Assembly (NCBI GenBank): GCA_007127495.1
Contig: SKZG01000493.1
Location: 1-7,281, forward strand
Source of the DNA: Planctomycetales bacterium
GTDB lineage: Bacteria > Planctomycetota > Planctomycetia > Pirellulales > Thermoguttaceae
Length of the DNA stretch: 7,281 nt
Direction: 5' to 3'
Under the pieces are notes generated by a model. It was not told the DNA's origin and did no database searches. It saw only the letters and a program-made list of their open reading frames with translations. Positions 1 through 6,377 of this stretch are shown here, piece by piece; the stretch's first letter is position 1; every line of letters begins with the position of its first letter. The translations under genes were made by a program, and so were the position numbers.

Positions 1-106
1 CGCTCGCCTCCGCTACGCAGCCCAAGCCCCCTGGCCGTTACATGACCCCTAAACCAAGGGGACATTTCTAATGGCGCGAAACAGGGGACATTTCTAATGG
101 TTGACA
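1..106. mobile_element. Probable insertion-sequence end remnant
   Basis: Two identical 17-bp direct repeats, GGGGACATTTCTAATGG, lie at 58-74 and 84-100. The bases before each copy are also similar (AAACCAA and GAAACA). The second copy runs into TTGACA, so read on the other strand the outer edge begins TGTCAACCATTAG. Repeated terminal motifs with a TGT edge are known from IS21-like and similar DDE elements; that assignment is inference. No transposase reading frame is visible in the 60 bases available, so either the element continues left of the window or only its end survives. The rplU promoter begins 24 bases beyond the apparent edge and is intact. Confidence 0.4.
58..100. repeat. Pair of 17-bp direct repeats
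   Basis: GGGGACATTTCTAATGG occurs exactly at 58-74 and again at 84-100, starting 26 bases apart. The left copy is preceded by a small inverted repeat (CCCCT at 46-50, AGGGG at 57-61). These are best explained as terminal repeats of a mobile element. Confidence 0.9.
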
Positions 107-129
107 ACAGCTTTTTTTTTCACGGTGCC

Positions 130-158
130 TTGAAAGCGCGCCGGCCGATCGGTATACT
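130..158 (+). promoter_or_regulatory. Sigma-70-type promoter of rplU
   Basis: The -35 box TTGAAA (130-135) and -10 box TATACT (153-158) each match the consensus at 5 of 6 positions and are separated by exactly 17 bases. Transcription would start near 165, giving an untranslated leader of about 80 bases before rplU. It is the best-matched two-box promoter in the window, as expected for a ribosomal protein gene. Confidence 0.75.
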
Positions 159-182
159 ATTGGGTTTCGGTATCCGGCCGAC

Positions 183-195
183 GGGGACAGTCCCC
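183..195 (+). repeat. GGGGA-CAG-TCCCC hairpin in the rplU leader
   Basis: A five-base stem (183-187 with 191-195) closes a three-base loop inside the presumed rplU 5' leader. It could be a small regulatory stem, since L21 leaders are known in some bacteria, or a REP-like palindrome. No T-tract follows, so it is not an intrinsic terminator. Confidence 0.35.
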
Positions 196-244
196 CGGGA
201 ACCGGTGGCGGGAACTTCAGCCAATGAGCCTTGCAAGGTTTGTC

Positions 245-559
245 ATGTACGCGATTATTGAAGATGGTGGAAGCCAATATCGGGTTGAGGAAGGCCAGGA
301 ATTGGTCCTCGACTACCGCGAAATCCCAGCCGGCGAGCCGGTGCAGTTTGAACGGGTTCTCGCGTACCGCAACGAGGAGGGGCTGACCGTCGGCCGGCCG
401 GTTCTTACCTCAGCGCGGGTAACCGGCGAGGTGCTCCAGGTGGAACAGGGCCCGAAGCTCACGGTAGGCAAGCTTCGGCGGCGCAAGAACTCCCGGCGAC
501 GAACGGGGCACCGGCAGCTCCACACCCGCATTCGAATTGACAAGATCGAAATCGGGTGA
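245..559 (+). CDS. rplU: 50S ribosomal protein L21
   Basis: Encodes a 104-residue L21 protein, which binds 23S rRNA in the large ribosomal subunit. The N-terminus MYAIIEDGGSQYRVEEGQ is the characteristic L21 opening. The C-terminal basic patch (residues 77-93, KLRRRKNSRRRTGHRQ) matches the conserved RRKNxRRxTGHRQ rRNA-binding signature. Length is normal for the family. An ATG at 224 is in frame, but it would add seven residues ahead of the universal MYAII start. The ATG at 245 has an AAGG (235-238) at suitable distance and is preferred. A strong promoter lies at 130-158. rpmA (L27), the usual downstream partner, is absent; the next gene is convergent and begins 13 bases later. Identification is very secure. 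Confidence 0.97.
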   Translation: MYAIIEDGGSQYRVEEGQELVLDYREIPAGEPVQFERVLAYRNEEGLTVGRPVLTSARVTGEVLQVEQGPKLTVGKLRRRKNSRRRTGHRQLHTRIRIDKIEIG

Positions 560-572
560 CAGCACGGAACGG

Positions 573-1568
573 CTACGGAACCAGCACTAGCTTGCCGGTG
601 AGCGTGCTGGAAGAACGCCCCAGCGTGCTTTGCTCCTGGAGCCAGTGGGCTTCGGCGGCCTTTTCCAGGGGCAGGACCCGGTCGATGAGCGGCCGTAATC
701 GGCCGCGCGCCATCCATCGATTGATCTCGGCGGCGCATCGTCGCTGTTGGTCGGGCGTTGCGTTGAACATGGCAAAGCCCAGCATCTTGCAGTCCTTTAC
801 ATAGAAAGGGCCGATGGGCAGCCGCGGACGGCTTTCACGGCCCGCCATGATGACAATCCGGCCACCGAGGGCCATGAGGTCGATGATCTTTTCCAGGTTC
901 TGCTCGCGCAGCGTCTCGAACCACACGTCGATTCCCTCGGGCGCAAACCGCCGGATGGCGGCGTCTGCCGCATCGCGATTGTAGTTGACCACGGCGTGCG
1001 CGCCGAGCTGCCGGCATACCTGGACCTTCTCCGGGCTGCCGGCGGTGGTCATCACGCGGGCGCCGACCGCGCGGGCCATTTGGACGACGCACGAGCCGAC
1101 GCCTCCGGAGCCGCCATGGACGAAGAGTTTCTCGCCGGTCTTCAAATTCGCCTCGCGGAATAGCCCTAAGTGCGCGGTGATGCCAACCAGGGCAATGGCG
1201 GCCGCCTGCTTGTCGTCGATTTCCTCGGGGGTCGGATACAGCCAACATTCGTCCACCGCCGCATACTCGGCGAAGGTACCCTGGCGCCCGAGCAAGCCCT
1301 GATTGCTGCCCCAAACCCGGTCGCCCGGCGCGAAACGCGTGGCCTCCGGACCGACGGCCTCGACCGTACCTGCGAGATCGCAGCCGACGATGAACTTCTC
1401 GGGAAGTTCCACCGGGAGCAAACCTGCTCGAATGTACGTGTCGACGGGGTTCACCGCGCAGGCGGCCACTTTCACCAGCACCTCGGAGCCGTTGGGCTTG
1501 GGTTTGGGCAGCTCGCCCACGATAATGGCGGCTGGGCTGCCCGTGTGCTCGATATACGCCGCTTTCAT
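573..1568 (-). CDS. Zinc-independent NADPH:quinone oxidoreductase-like MDR protein
   Basis: Encodes 331 residues of the medium-chain dehydrogenase/reductase superfamily, zeta-crystallin/quinone reductase branch, expected to be cytosolic and to reduce quinones or related carbonyls with NADPH. The N-terminal catalytic fold (residues 1-~120) carries VNPVDTYIRAG (39-49) and GCDLAGTVEAVG (62-73). The Rossmann cofactor domain has the glycine motif GGSGGVG (152-158), and the protein ends in the typical TGKLVLVP. The zinc-binding GHE motif and structural cysteine cluster of alcohol dehydrogenases are missing, which supports the zinc-free branch. A GTG four codons upstream (1580) is in frame, but it abuts the AAGG element. 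The ATG at 1568 leaves AAGGTGAG at a normal distance and is preferred. It converges on rplU. Exact substrate cannot be deduced. Confidence 0.9.
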   Translation of the reverse strand: MKAAYIEHTGSPAAIIVGELPKPKPNGSEVLVKVAACAVNPVDTYIRAGLLPVELPEKFIVGCDLAGTVEAVGPEATRFAPGDRVWGSNQGLLGRQGTFAEYAAVDECWLYPTPEEIDDKQAAAIALVGITAHLGLFREANLKTGEKLFVHGGSGGVGSCVVQMARAVGARVMTTAGSPEKVQVCRQLGAHAVVNYNRDAADAAIRRFAPEGIDVWFETLREQNLEKIIDLMALGGRIVIMAGRESRPRLPIGPFYVKDCKMLGFAMFNATPDQQRRCAAEINRWMARGRLRPLIDRVLPLEKAAEAHWLQEQSTLGRSSSTLTGKLVLVP

Positions 1569-1718
1569 TGATTCGCTCACCTTCTGAAAACTCCCGCAAA
1601 AATAACTCTTCCGTTCTTAGTCGCGGACATCCCGCCTTGTGGAGGGGTACGCAGTGTAGGTTCCTACCGCACGGTCGCGGCCTGCGCCCGAAACAGGAAC
1701 AGCCCGCAAAATGGACCG

Positions 1719-1736
1719 TCTCGGGACGAACCGAGA
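1719..1736. repeat. 6-bp inverted repeat, possible operator
   Basis: TCTCGG (1719-1724), a six-base spacer GACGAA, then CCGAGA (1731-1736) form a perfect inverted repeat in the divergent intergenic region. No T-run follows in either direction, so it is not an intrinsic terminator. A regulator binding site is possible but unproven. Confidence 0.3.
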
Positions 1737-1854
1737 ATCAGAATACCCCCGCAAGAAAGATTTCACAAGCCTTTCGGTGCAGTTCAGGGCAAATCGTCGT
1801 TGTCTGAGTCGTGGGCTGGCGAGAGCATCCCCTTCCCCAGGACGGCCGTTTGGG

Positions 1855-1865
1855 TAGAATACCGG
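1855..1865 (+). promoter_or_regulatory. Candidate -10 region of leuD
   Basis: TAGAATACCGG contains TAGAAT (1855-1860), a 5/6 match to the -10 consensus, 39 bases before the leuD start. No recognisable -35 sits 16-18 bases upstream. The same 11-base box, with one difference, precedes the DUF151 gene at 2633-2643. Confidence 0.4.
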
Positions 1866-1899
1866 CAGACCCGTTTAAGAACCTATTGATTTCTCTGCC

Positions 1900-2493
1900 A
1901 TGGAACCTTTCGTTACTCACGCCGGGCTCGTTGCGCCGATGGACCGGTCCGATGTCGACACCGACCAGATCATTCCAAAGCAATTTCTGAAACGGATTGA
2001 GCGGACCGGCTTCGGCCAATACCTGTTCTTCGACTGGCGGTTCCTCGACGACGGTGCGCCGAACCCCGATTTCGAACTCAATCGGCCGGAGTTTCAAGGC
2101 GCCACCATCCTTCTGGCGCGACGCAACTTCGGTTGCGGTTCCAGCCGGGAGCACGCTCCCTGGGCGCTGGGCGACTATGGCTTTCGCGCGATCATCGCGC
2201 CGAGCTTCGCCGACATCTTTTACAACAACTGCTTTCAAAACGGCATGCTGCCCATCCGGCTTGACGAACCGCAGGTGGACGAGTTGTTCCGCCGCGTGGC
2301 CGCGCATCCGGGCTACCGACTCGCCATCGACCTGGAAGCCTGCACGTTGAGTGACGACCACGGCCTCGTCCTTTCCTTCGAAGTCGACCGGTTCCGCCGG
2401 CATTGCCTGCTGCACGGGCTCGACGACATCGGCTTGACCCTCGCGCAAGAAGATCGCATCGCCGCGTACGAGCAGGCCCACGGCATTGGGTAA
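1900..2493 (+). CDS. leuD: 3-isopropylmalate dehydratase small subunit
   Basis: Encodes 197 residues, the usual LeuD length. With the LeuC large subunit, which holds the iron-sulfur cluster, it isomerises 2-isopropylmalate to 3-isopropylmalate in leucine biosynthesis in the cytosol. LeuD is the swivel domain of the aconitase superfamily. Diagnostic motifs are [10 protein letters not shown] (20-29), [15 protein letters not shown] (76-90, substrate-binding loop) and [21 protein letters not shown] (98-118), all intact. The ATG at 1900 gives the normal N-terminus ([23 protein letters not shown]). No clear Shine-Dalgarno precedes it. leuC, often directly upstream, is not here, so the partner must be encoded elsewhere. 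A TAGAAT box upstream suggests an independent promoter. Confidence 0.96.
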   Translation: MEPFVTHAGLVAPMDRSDVDTDQIIPKQFLKRIERTGFGQYLFFDWRFLDDGAPNPDFELNRPEFQGATILLARRNFGCGSSREHAPWALGDYGFRAIIAPSFADIFYNNCFQNGMLPIRLDEPQVDELFRRVAAHPGYRLAIDLEACTLSDDHGLVLSFEVDRFRRHCLLHGLDDIGLTLAQEDRIAAYEQAHGIG

Positions 2494-2555
2494 GGTGTGG
2501 GGAACTCGCAACGCTGGCCTGACACGCAGCCGTTAGCGGCGGAACGCCTCGGGCT

Positions 2556-2588
2556 GAAGCGCTTCCGGCACCGGAACGGGCCTACTTT
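2556..2588 (+). terminator. Possible weak terminator after leuD
   Basis: Two adjacent palindromes, GAAGCGCTTC (2556-2565) and TTCCGG-CA-CCGGAA (2563-2576), are followed by GC-rich bases and a TTTT run (2585-2588). The tight loops and the gap before the short T-run make this a weak candidate. The rest of 2494-2747 shows only the TAGAAT box at 2633 and the ribosome binding site of the next gene. Confidence 0.25.
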
Positions 2589-2632
2589 TCCTCATGCCCG
2601 GCCACCCCTGGGCAACGCCGTACCTGCGCAGC

Positions 2633-2643
2633 TAGAATAACGG
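2633..2643 (+). promoter_or_regulatory. Candidate -10 region of the DUF151 gene
   Basis: TAGAATAACGG contains TAGAAT (2633-2638), 5/6 to the -10 consensus, about 110 bases before the start codon. The best -35 is a poor TGGGCA (2609-2614, 18-base spacing). It matches the box before leuD at 10 of 11 positions. Confidence 0.4.
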
Positions 2644-2731
2644 GCTGTTTCGTTTCCCGGTGCAAAGCGTTCTCATGGACTCGAATTGTAAGAGCCCACG
2701 CTGGCCGGCCTGAGCGTTCACAAGCATTGAC

Positions 2732-2741
2732 GAGGAAGGAG
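2732..2741 (+). promoter_or_regulatory. Strong ribosome binding site fixing the DUF151 start
   Basis: GAGGAAGGAG ends six bases before the ATG at 2748. It selects that codon over the in-frame TTG at 2727, which lies upstream of the site, and over the internal ATG at 2760. Confidence 0.8.
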
Positions 2742-2747
2742 TTCGAT

Positions 2748-3158
2748 ATGCCCGTACACATGGAGCTATCGCGCATCATCATCAGCGAGGTCGATGAGCA
2801 ACAGGTCATTTACCTCAAGGAGGTGGACGGTGACCGGACCTTTCCGATCCTGATCGGCATTTTCGAGGCGACGAGCATCGACCGCCGCGTGAAGGGCTTC
2901 AAGACGCCGCGCCCCCTAACCCACGACCTGATCGTGAGCGTGGTCGATGGGCTCGGCGCAGAACTCCAGGACGTGATGATCAGCGAGTTGAAGGAGCATA
3001 CCTATTATGCGCGGCTGCGGGTGCGCCACGAGGGCGAGTTGATTGAAGTCGACGCCCGGCCGTCCGACGCCATCGCCGTGGCCGTCACTTGCGAGCCCCC
3101 GCTGCCCATCTTCGTCAGCGAAGACGTGCTCAACGACGTGCTGGGGGACCAAACGTAG
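2748..3158 (+). CDS. Bifunctional nuclease domain (DUF151) protein
   Basis: Encodes 136 residues of the BFN/DUF151 family, small proteins of which plant members have been described as having DNase and RNase activity; the bacterial role is poorly known. Family landmarks are FPILIGIFEATSI (32-44), the RPLTHDL segment (55-61) and VDARPSDAIAVA (101-112). The central region (63-100) supplies the expected beta strands, including TYYARLRV. Length fits a single-domain member with no UVR extension. There is no signal peptide or membrane segment, so it is probably cytosolic. The start is fixed by a strong ribosome binding site. It converges on tonB with 47 bases between the stops and no visible terminator. 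The family assignment is secure; a nuclease function is inferred from relatives. Confidence 0.88.
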   Translation: MPVHMELSRIIISEVDEQQVIYLKEVDGDRTFPILIGIFEATSIDRRVKGFKTPRPLTHDLIVSVVDGLGAELQDVMISELKEHTYYARLRVRHEGELIEVDARPSDAIAVAVTCEPPLPIFVSEDVLNDVLGDQT

Positions 3159-3205
3159 CCGCAGCCCGACCAAATCGGCCAGTTATTGATTCGCGGGCCC
3201 TTACG

Positions 3206-3958
3206 TCAATTGGAAAGCTCGAACCGCACCGGAAGGCGCACGGAACTCGCCACGGAGTGCCCGTCGCGAACGGCGGGCACGAATCGCCAGGTGCGGACCG
3301 CCCGGGCCGCTTCCCCGTCGAGCACGGCGTGCCCGCTGCTTTGGATGATTTCCACCCTGCCGACGCGCCCCTTATCGGTAATGTCCAGACGCAACAGCAC
3401 CGTCCCCTCCCATCGGCGCTCGATGGCGCTTTGCGGATAGGTAGGCGGCATGCTTTGGATCAGTTCGGGCAAGGGCCGATCGACCGTGCCCGGCCGGTTC
3501 GGCACCGGCAAACTCGCCGGCCGGCGTGCGAGCGCGCCGGGCGGCTGGGATTGCATCGTCGGCTCGTGCGGGTCGCGGGCCGGTCGGGCCTCGTTGGGCC
3601 GCGCCAACATTCGTTCGACCCATTCCCGTTCCAATGGCGTTGGTTCGGAAACGCTCGTGCTCTCCACCCGGAAATGCTGCCGGGCAATCCTCGCCTCCGA
3701 CGGCATGATGCGTACCGGCAGCGCGGCCTGTTCCTCCGGTGCCGGCTCCCGCCGGGTGAACTCCGACTGCGACATCGTCGCCGTCAACTCGATATGCGTG
3801 CTCTGCCCAATCAACTCGCTCGGCTCATATTGCCATGGCGAGGTCACCGCCCAGGCCGCCGCGGCCGCTAACCCATGGAGCAGCAACGAACTCGCCCACG
3901 CGCAACGACACGCGGTGTGTGGGCGGGTTCGGCGGCGGTTCAGGTGGGAGCAATCCAT
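3206..3958 (-). CDS. tonB: TonB-family energy transducer
   Basis: Encodes 250 residues. A basic, cysteine-containing N-terminus (1-20; Cys 3, 17, 19) is followed by one hydrophobic segment (21-39), the expected inner-membrane anchor. A periplasmic linker (~40-165) is only moderately proline-rich. The C-terminal TonB domain (~168-250) has PPTYPQSAIERRWEGTVLL, the GRVGRVEIIQSSGH strand and AVRTWRFVPA. TonB passes proton-motive energy from ExbB/ExbD to outer-membrane receptors. The receptor gene lies 91 bases upstream on the same strand. The reading frame stays open upstream to 4111, but those residues overlap the receptor's end and look non-coding. The ATG at 3958 has no Shine-Dalgarno. A promoter and Fur-like box sit immediately before it. 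ExbB and ExbD are not nearby. Confidence 0.88.
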   Translation of the reverse strand: MDCSHLNRRRTRPHTACRCAWASSLLLHGLAAAAAWAVTSPWQYEPSELIGQSTHIELTATMSQSEFTRREPAPEEQAALPVRIMPSEARIARQHFRVESTSVSEPTPLEREWVERMLARPNEARPARDPHEPTMQSQPPGALARRPASLPVPNRPGTVDRPLPELIQSMPPTYPQSAIERRWEGTVLLRLDITDKGRVGRVEIIQSSGHAVLDGEAARAVRTWRFVPAVRDGHSVASSVRLPVRFELSN

Positions 3959-3970
3959 ACTATCATTATC
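3952..3970 (-). promoter_or_regulatory. Fur-box-like operator over the tonB promoter
   Basis: The minus strand reads GATAATGATAGTATGGATT. It matches the classical Fur 19-mer (GATAATGATAATCATTATC) at 13 of 19 positions, including the first ten in a row. It can be read as hexamers GATAAT-GATAGT-ATGGAT. It covers the -10 box and the start codon, an ideal place for repression when iron is plentiful. No Fur gene is in the window. Confidence 0.45.
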
Positions 3971-3993
3971 GACGCGGGATGCCGCTTTCGCAA
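3965..3993 (-). promoter_or_regulatory. tonB promoter, possibly leaderless
   Basis: On the minus strand, TTGCGA (3993-3988, 4/6) and GATAAT (3970-3965, 5/6) are separated by exactly 17 bases. The expected transcription start, about seven bases past the -10, falls on or next to the A of the tonB start codon at 3958. This implies a leaderless message and agrees with the missing Shine-Dalgarno. A run of eight C (plus strand 3994-4001) abuts the -35 on its upstream side. Confidence 0.5.
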
Positions 3994-4049
3994 CCCCCCC
4001 CTCTGGAATGCGGCGGCTCGGCACCGCCTTGAGTGTGCAGAGCAATACG

Positions 4050-6311
4050 TCAGAAACGCCGCTCGTAGCCGAAGTGGCCTGAGATGCCAGGCCCGTCGAC
4101 ACCCGACCCATGGACGCGATACGCCTCGTTGAAGATGTTCTCGATGCCCAGGGTTACCCGCTGGTGCATGCACAGATCCCAACCGAGTCGGGCGTTGATG
4201 GTCTCGTAGCCCGGCGTGCCGCCTTCGGGAATGCGCGAGTCGCGGCGGTCGCGTTCGCTGAGCCGGTCTTGCCGACCGGCAATCCACGCGTACAGCTCAA
4301 ACCAGCTTCGGTGCCTGGGGCTGCGATATCGAAGCCCCACGATGCCTTGATTCGGCGGGATGCGGCTGAGCGGCTCGTTATCGGTCAAGTTCTGGCCATA
4401 CGTCGTCCAGTAGTTGCCGTACAGGCTCCATTGCGGAGTGAACAGGTATTCGCCGGCCAACTCGAAACCGTGGATCTCGGCCCGGCCGATGTTGCGCCGC
4501 TGTAATACGGCAATCGTATTGCCCGGGGCGAGCGGATCGGGAATGGTGCCGATCTGGTCGCGGGCGATCAGGTCGTCCAGGTCGGTCCAGTAGACAAACG
4601 CTTGCCCGCGCAGCCGGTTGAAGTTCGCTTTCAGCCCGACTTCGTAGCTACGGCTGCTCTCGGGCGAGAGGCCCGGGTTGGGCACGTCGATGCCCTCGTT
4701 CACATTGGTTGAAACGCTGGTCAGCTCATCCAACGACGGCGCCCGGAACCCTTCGGCGACCGAGCCGACCAGGCGGATTTCGTCGGAAAGGGCGAACGTC
4801 AGGCCCGCGTTGGCCGTCCACTGCGAGAAGACGGGAGCGATTCGCGTCGTCGCGGCGGGGGCCAGCGGATCGGCCGGATCGAACAGAGGTACCGACGCGC
4901 CGGCTTGAATATCGCTGAAGCGGACGCCGGACTGGGCGGTAAGACGTTCGGTGAGCGGCAATTCCCAAAGCAGGAACGCCCCGGTGCGCCGGTAGTGGCT
5001 ATCGTTGGGGAACTGCGGCAGGAGCGGTTCAATGAAAGCCCCGGTGGCAGCGTCGAAGCGCGCCCGGCTGGCGTCGACGTCGTCGTGATACCAATCGGCC
5101 CCCCAAGTGAGTTTTCCCAGAGGCCCGGCGTCGCGGAAGAAGGCGACCGTGACGCCCACCGTATCGACGTCGAACTCGCCCTGCTCAAAACGGGGGCCTG
5201 CCGGCGGCCGGCGCCGGAATTGCCCTTCCTTGTTTCGCTGGTACGAGGCCGTCACGCTGTACCCGTCCAGGAGCAGACCACAAAGGTCGTTAGCCTCCCA
5301 GCGGATGTACGCCATGTTGCGCTGTTGCGGATTGAACAACTGGATTTCGGCCGGGAACCGGTCCGACCGCGGGACGTCCTGTTGTTCGAAGTGTTGCAGC
5401 GACACGGTCAGGCGATGGCACAGGTCGGGGTGGAAGTCGAACCGGATGTCGCCGGCGTATTGGCTGTAGCTGGTAAACGGCTGGCGGCCCAGCGAGCCGC
5501 CGCGCTCAAGGTCGTTGATATTCGAGTAGCTTCCACCGCTGAAGACGCCCAAGTCGCGGTACGAACCCTGGACGTTCAGTCGGGTGTAGTTGCCGGTGTC
5601 GGCGGTGGCGAATCGGTTGAAGAACTCGCCGCCGAGCAGCCGTCCGTAGCCCGGCCCGGTGCCGCGTGTCACCACGTTGATGACGCCGCCGATCGCGTCG
5701 GAGCCCCATTGCGTCGACATCGGTCCGCGCACGACCTCGACGCGTTCGATCATGCCTGGGTCGATGAGCGCGAAATACTGATTCGGGCCGAACCGAAACG
5801 TCGAGTTGTTCATGCGGACGCCGTCGATCATCAGCAGGTTTTGCGGGCCGGTGAGGCCGCGGATGAACGGCGAAGCCTGGCCGGCACCGGTGCGCTGCAT
5901 GAGCACGCCCACCTCGCGTTCGAGGGCCTCGACCATGTTGCGCGGCTGCCGCTCTTCGAGTTGGATTCGGTCGATGATCGACGTGGCGCGCGGCGAATCG
6001 AAGATCGAAGACGTGCCGCGCAGCGCCGAGCTGAGCCCCTCGTACTCGAGCTGCTCCAGGTTGGGGTAGACAAGCGGCTGGTCGAACGGGCTGACCGGCT
6101 GCGGAGGCGTGGGCGCCGGGTCGACCGGTGCGTCGGGCGGCGCCGGAGGCAACTCGCCCGGCCGGACAAGTACCTCGGGCAAGACCGGCTCCTCGCCGTC
6201 GGCCACCGGCGGTTGTTGGGCTAGCCAGGTGTCCCCGGCCACCCGCGCCCACGGTGGCGCGGCAAAAAGAATGATTCCGGCAATAAGAATAAGGGCGACG
6301 GCGGCGCGCAT
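4050..6311 (-). CDS. TonB-dependent outer membrane receptor
   Basis: Encodes 753 residues from the ATG at 6311. The start gives a classic signal peptide (MRAAVALILIAGIILFAAPPWARVA); an in-frame ATG at 6386 would bury it behind 25 residues and lies inside a likely operator. GGGGGG lies five bases before 6311. After a proline-rich stretch (49-73), with a TonB-box-like EVLVRP (46-51), come the plug domain (~108-216, with IRGLTGPQNLLMIDGVRMNN, MIERVEVVRGPMSTQWGSDA and GGVINVVTRG) and a long beta-barrel (~225-753) with FRAPSLDEL (522-530), AEIHGFELAGEY (611-622) and LGIENIFNEAYR (721-732). It ends in phenylalanine, the usual barrel insertion signal. It imports a scarce ligand such as a siderophore, haem or cobalamin; substrate unknown. 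tonB follows 91 bases downstream. Confidence 0.93.
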   Translation of the reverse strand: MRAAVALILIAGIILFAAPPWARVAGDTWLAQQPPVADGEEPVLPEVLVRPGELPPAPPDAPVDPAPTPPQPVSPFDQPLVYPNLEQLEYEGLSSALRGTSSIFDSPRATSIIDRIQLEERQPRNMVEALEREVGVLMQRTGAGQASPFIRGLTGPQNLLMIDGVRMNNSTFRFGPNQYFALIDPGMIERVEVVRGPMSTQWGSDAIGGVINVVTRGTGPGYGRLLGGEFFNRFATADTGNYTRLNVQGSYRDLGVFSGGSYSNINDLERGGSLGRQPFTSYSQYAGDIRFDFHPDLCHRLTVSLQHFEQQDVPRSDRFPAEIQLFNPQQRNMAYIRWEANDLCGLLLDGYSVTASYQRNKEGQFRRRPPAGPRFEQGEFDVDTVGVTVAFFRDAGPLGKLTWGADWYHDDVDASRARFDAATGAFIEPLLPQFPNDSHYRRTGAFLLWELPLTERLTAQSGVRFSDIQAGASVPLFDPADPLAPAATTRIAPVFSQWTANAGLTFALSDEIRLVGSVAEGFRAPSLDELTSVSTNVNEGIDVPNPGLSPESSRSYEVGLKANFNRLRGQAFVYWTDLDDLIARDQIGTIPDPLAPGNTIAVLQRRNIGRAEIHGFELAGEYLFTPQWSLYGNYWTTYGQNLTDNEPLSRIPPNQGIVGLRYRSPRHRSWFELYAWIAGRQDRLSERDRRDSRIPEGGTPGYETINARLGWDLCMHQRVTLGIENIFNEAYRVHGSGVDGPGISGHFGYERRF

Positions 6312-6377
6312 ACGCCCCCCTAGAAGGTGAATTAGATAAGTATCGCGTTGACGAGCCAGGGCTCCGAGTCTGTCTGT

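Larger units (their letters stand above)
1569..1899. other. Divergent intergenic region, oxidoreductase / leuD
   Basis: These 331 bases between two divergent start codons contain no convincing gene. Open frames here have unlikely composition. Visible elements are an inverted repeat TCTCGG-6-CCGAGA (1719-1736), a GTAGG-TT-CCTAC palindrome (1656-1667), and a TAGAAT -10-like box before leuD (1855-1860). No good two-box promoter was found for the oxidoreductase. The inverted repeats lack T-tracts and could be operators, but nothing identifies a regulator. Confidence 0.5.

Noticed and set aside
101..106. TTGACA as the -35 of an outward promoter from the mobile-element end
   Set aside because: It is a perfect -35, but the bases 17 downstream (GGTGCC, 124-129) are no -10, and TATACT at 153 is 46 bases away and already paired with TTGAAA at 130.
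112..120. T9 run as an intrinsic terminator
   Set aside because: Only a four-base stem (GTTG-A-CAAC, 100-108) precedes it, too weak to form a terminator hairpin.
1568..1807. 79-codon forward frame in the divergent intergenic region
   Set aside because: No ribosome binding site, composition not protein-like, and its start overlaps the opposite gene's start codon.
1738..2511. A 257-codon minus-strand frame across leuD
   Set aside because: It is the antisense shadow of an unmistakable leuD and its product resembles no family.
3089..3871. A 260-codon forward frame across tonB
   Set aside because: It overlaps the end of the DUF151 gene and runs antisense to tonB, with arginine/proline-rich composition typical of shadow frames.
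3959..4111. N-terminal extension of tonB by 51 residues
   Set aside because: It overlaps the receptor's coding end, has unlikely composition, and would displace the membrane anchor from its usual N-terminal place.
4905..6224. A 439-codon forward frame antisense to the receptor
   Set aside because: It mirrors the receptor gene, is rich in arginine and valine without family motifs, and lacks a ribosome binding site. GC-rich genes commonly keep an open antisense frame.
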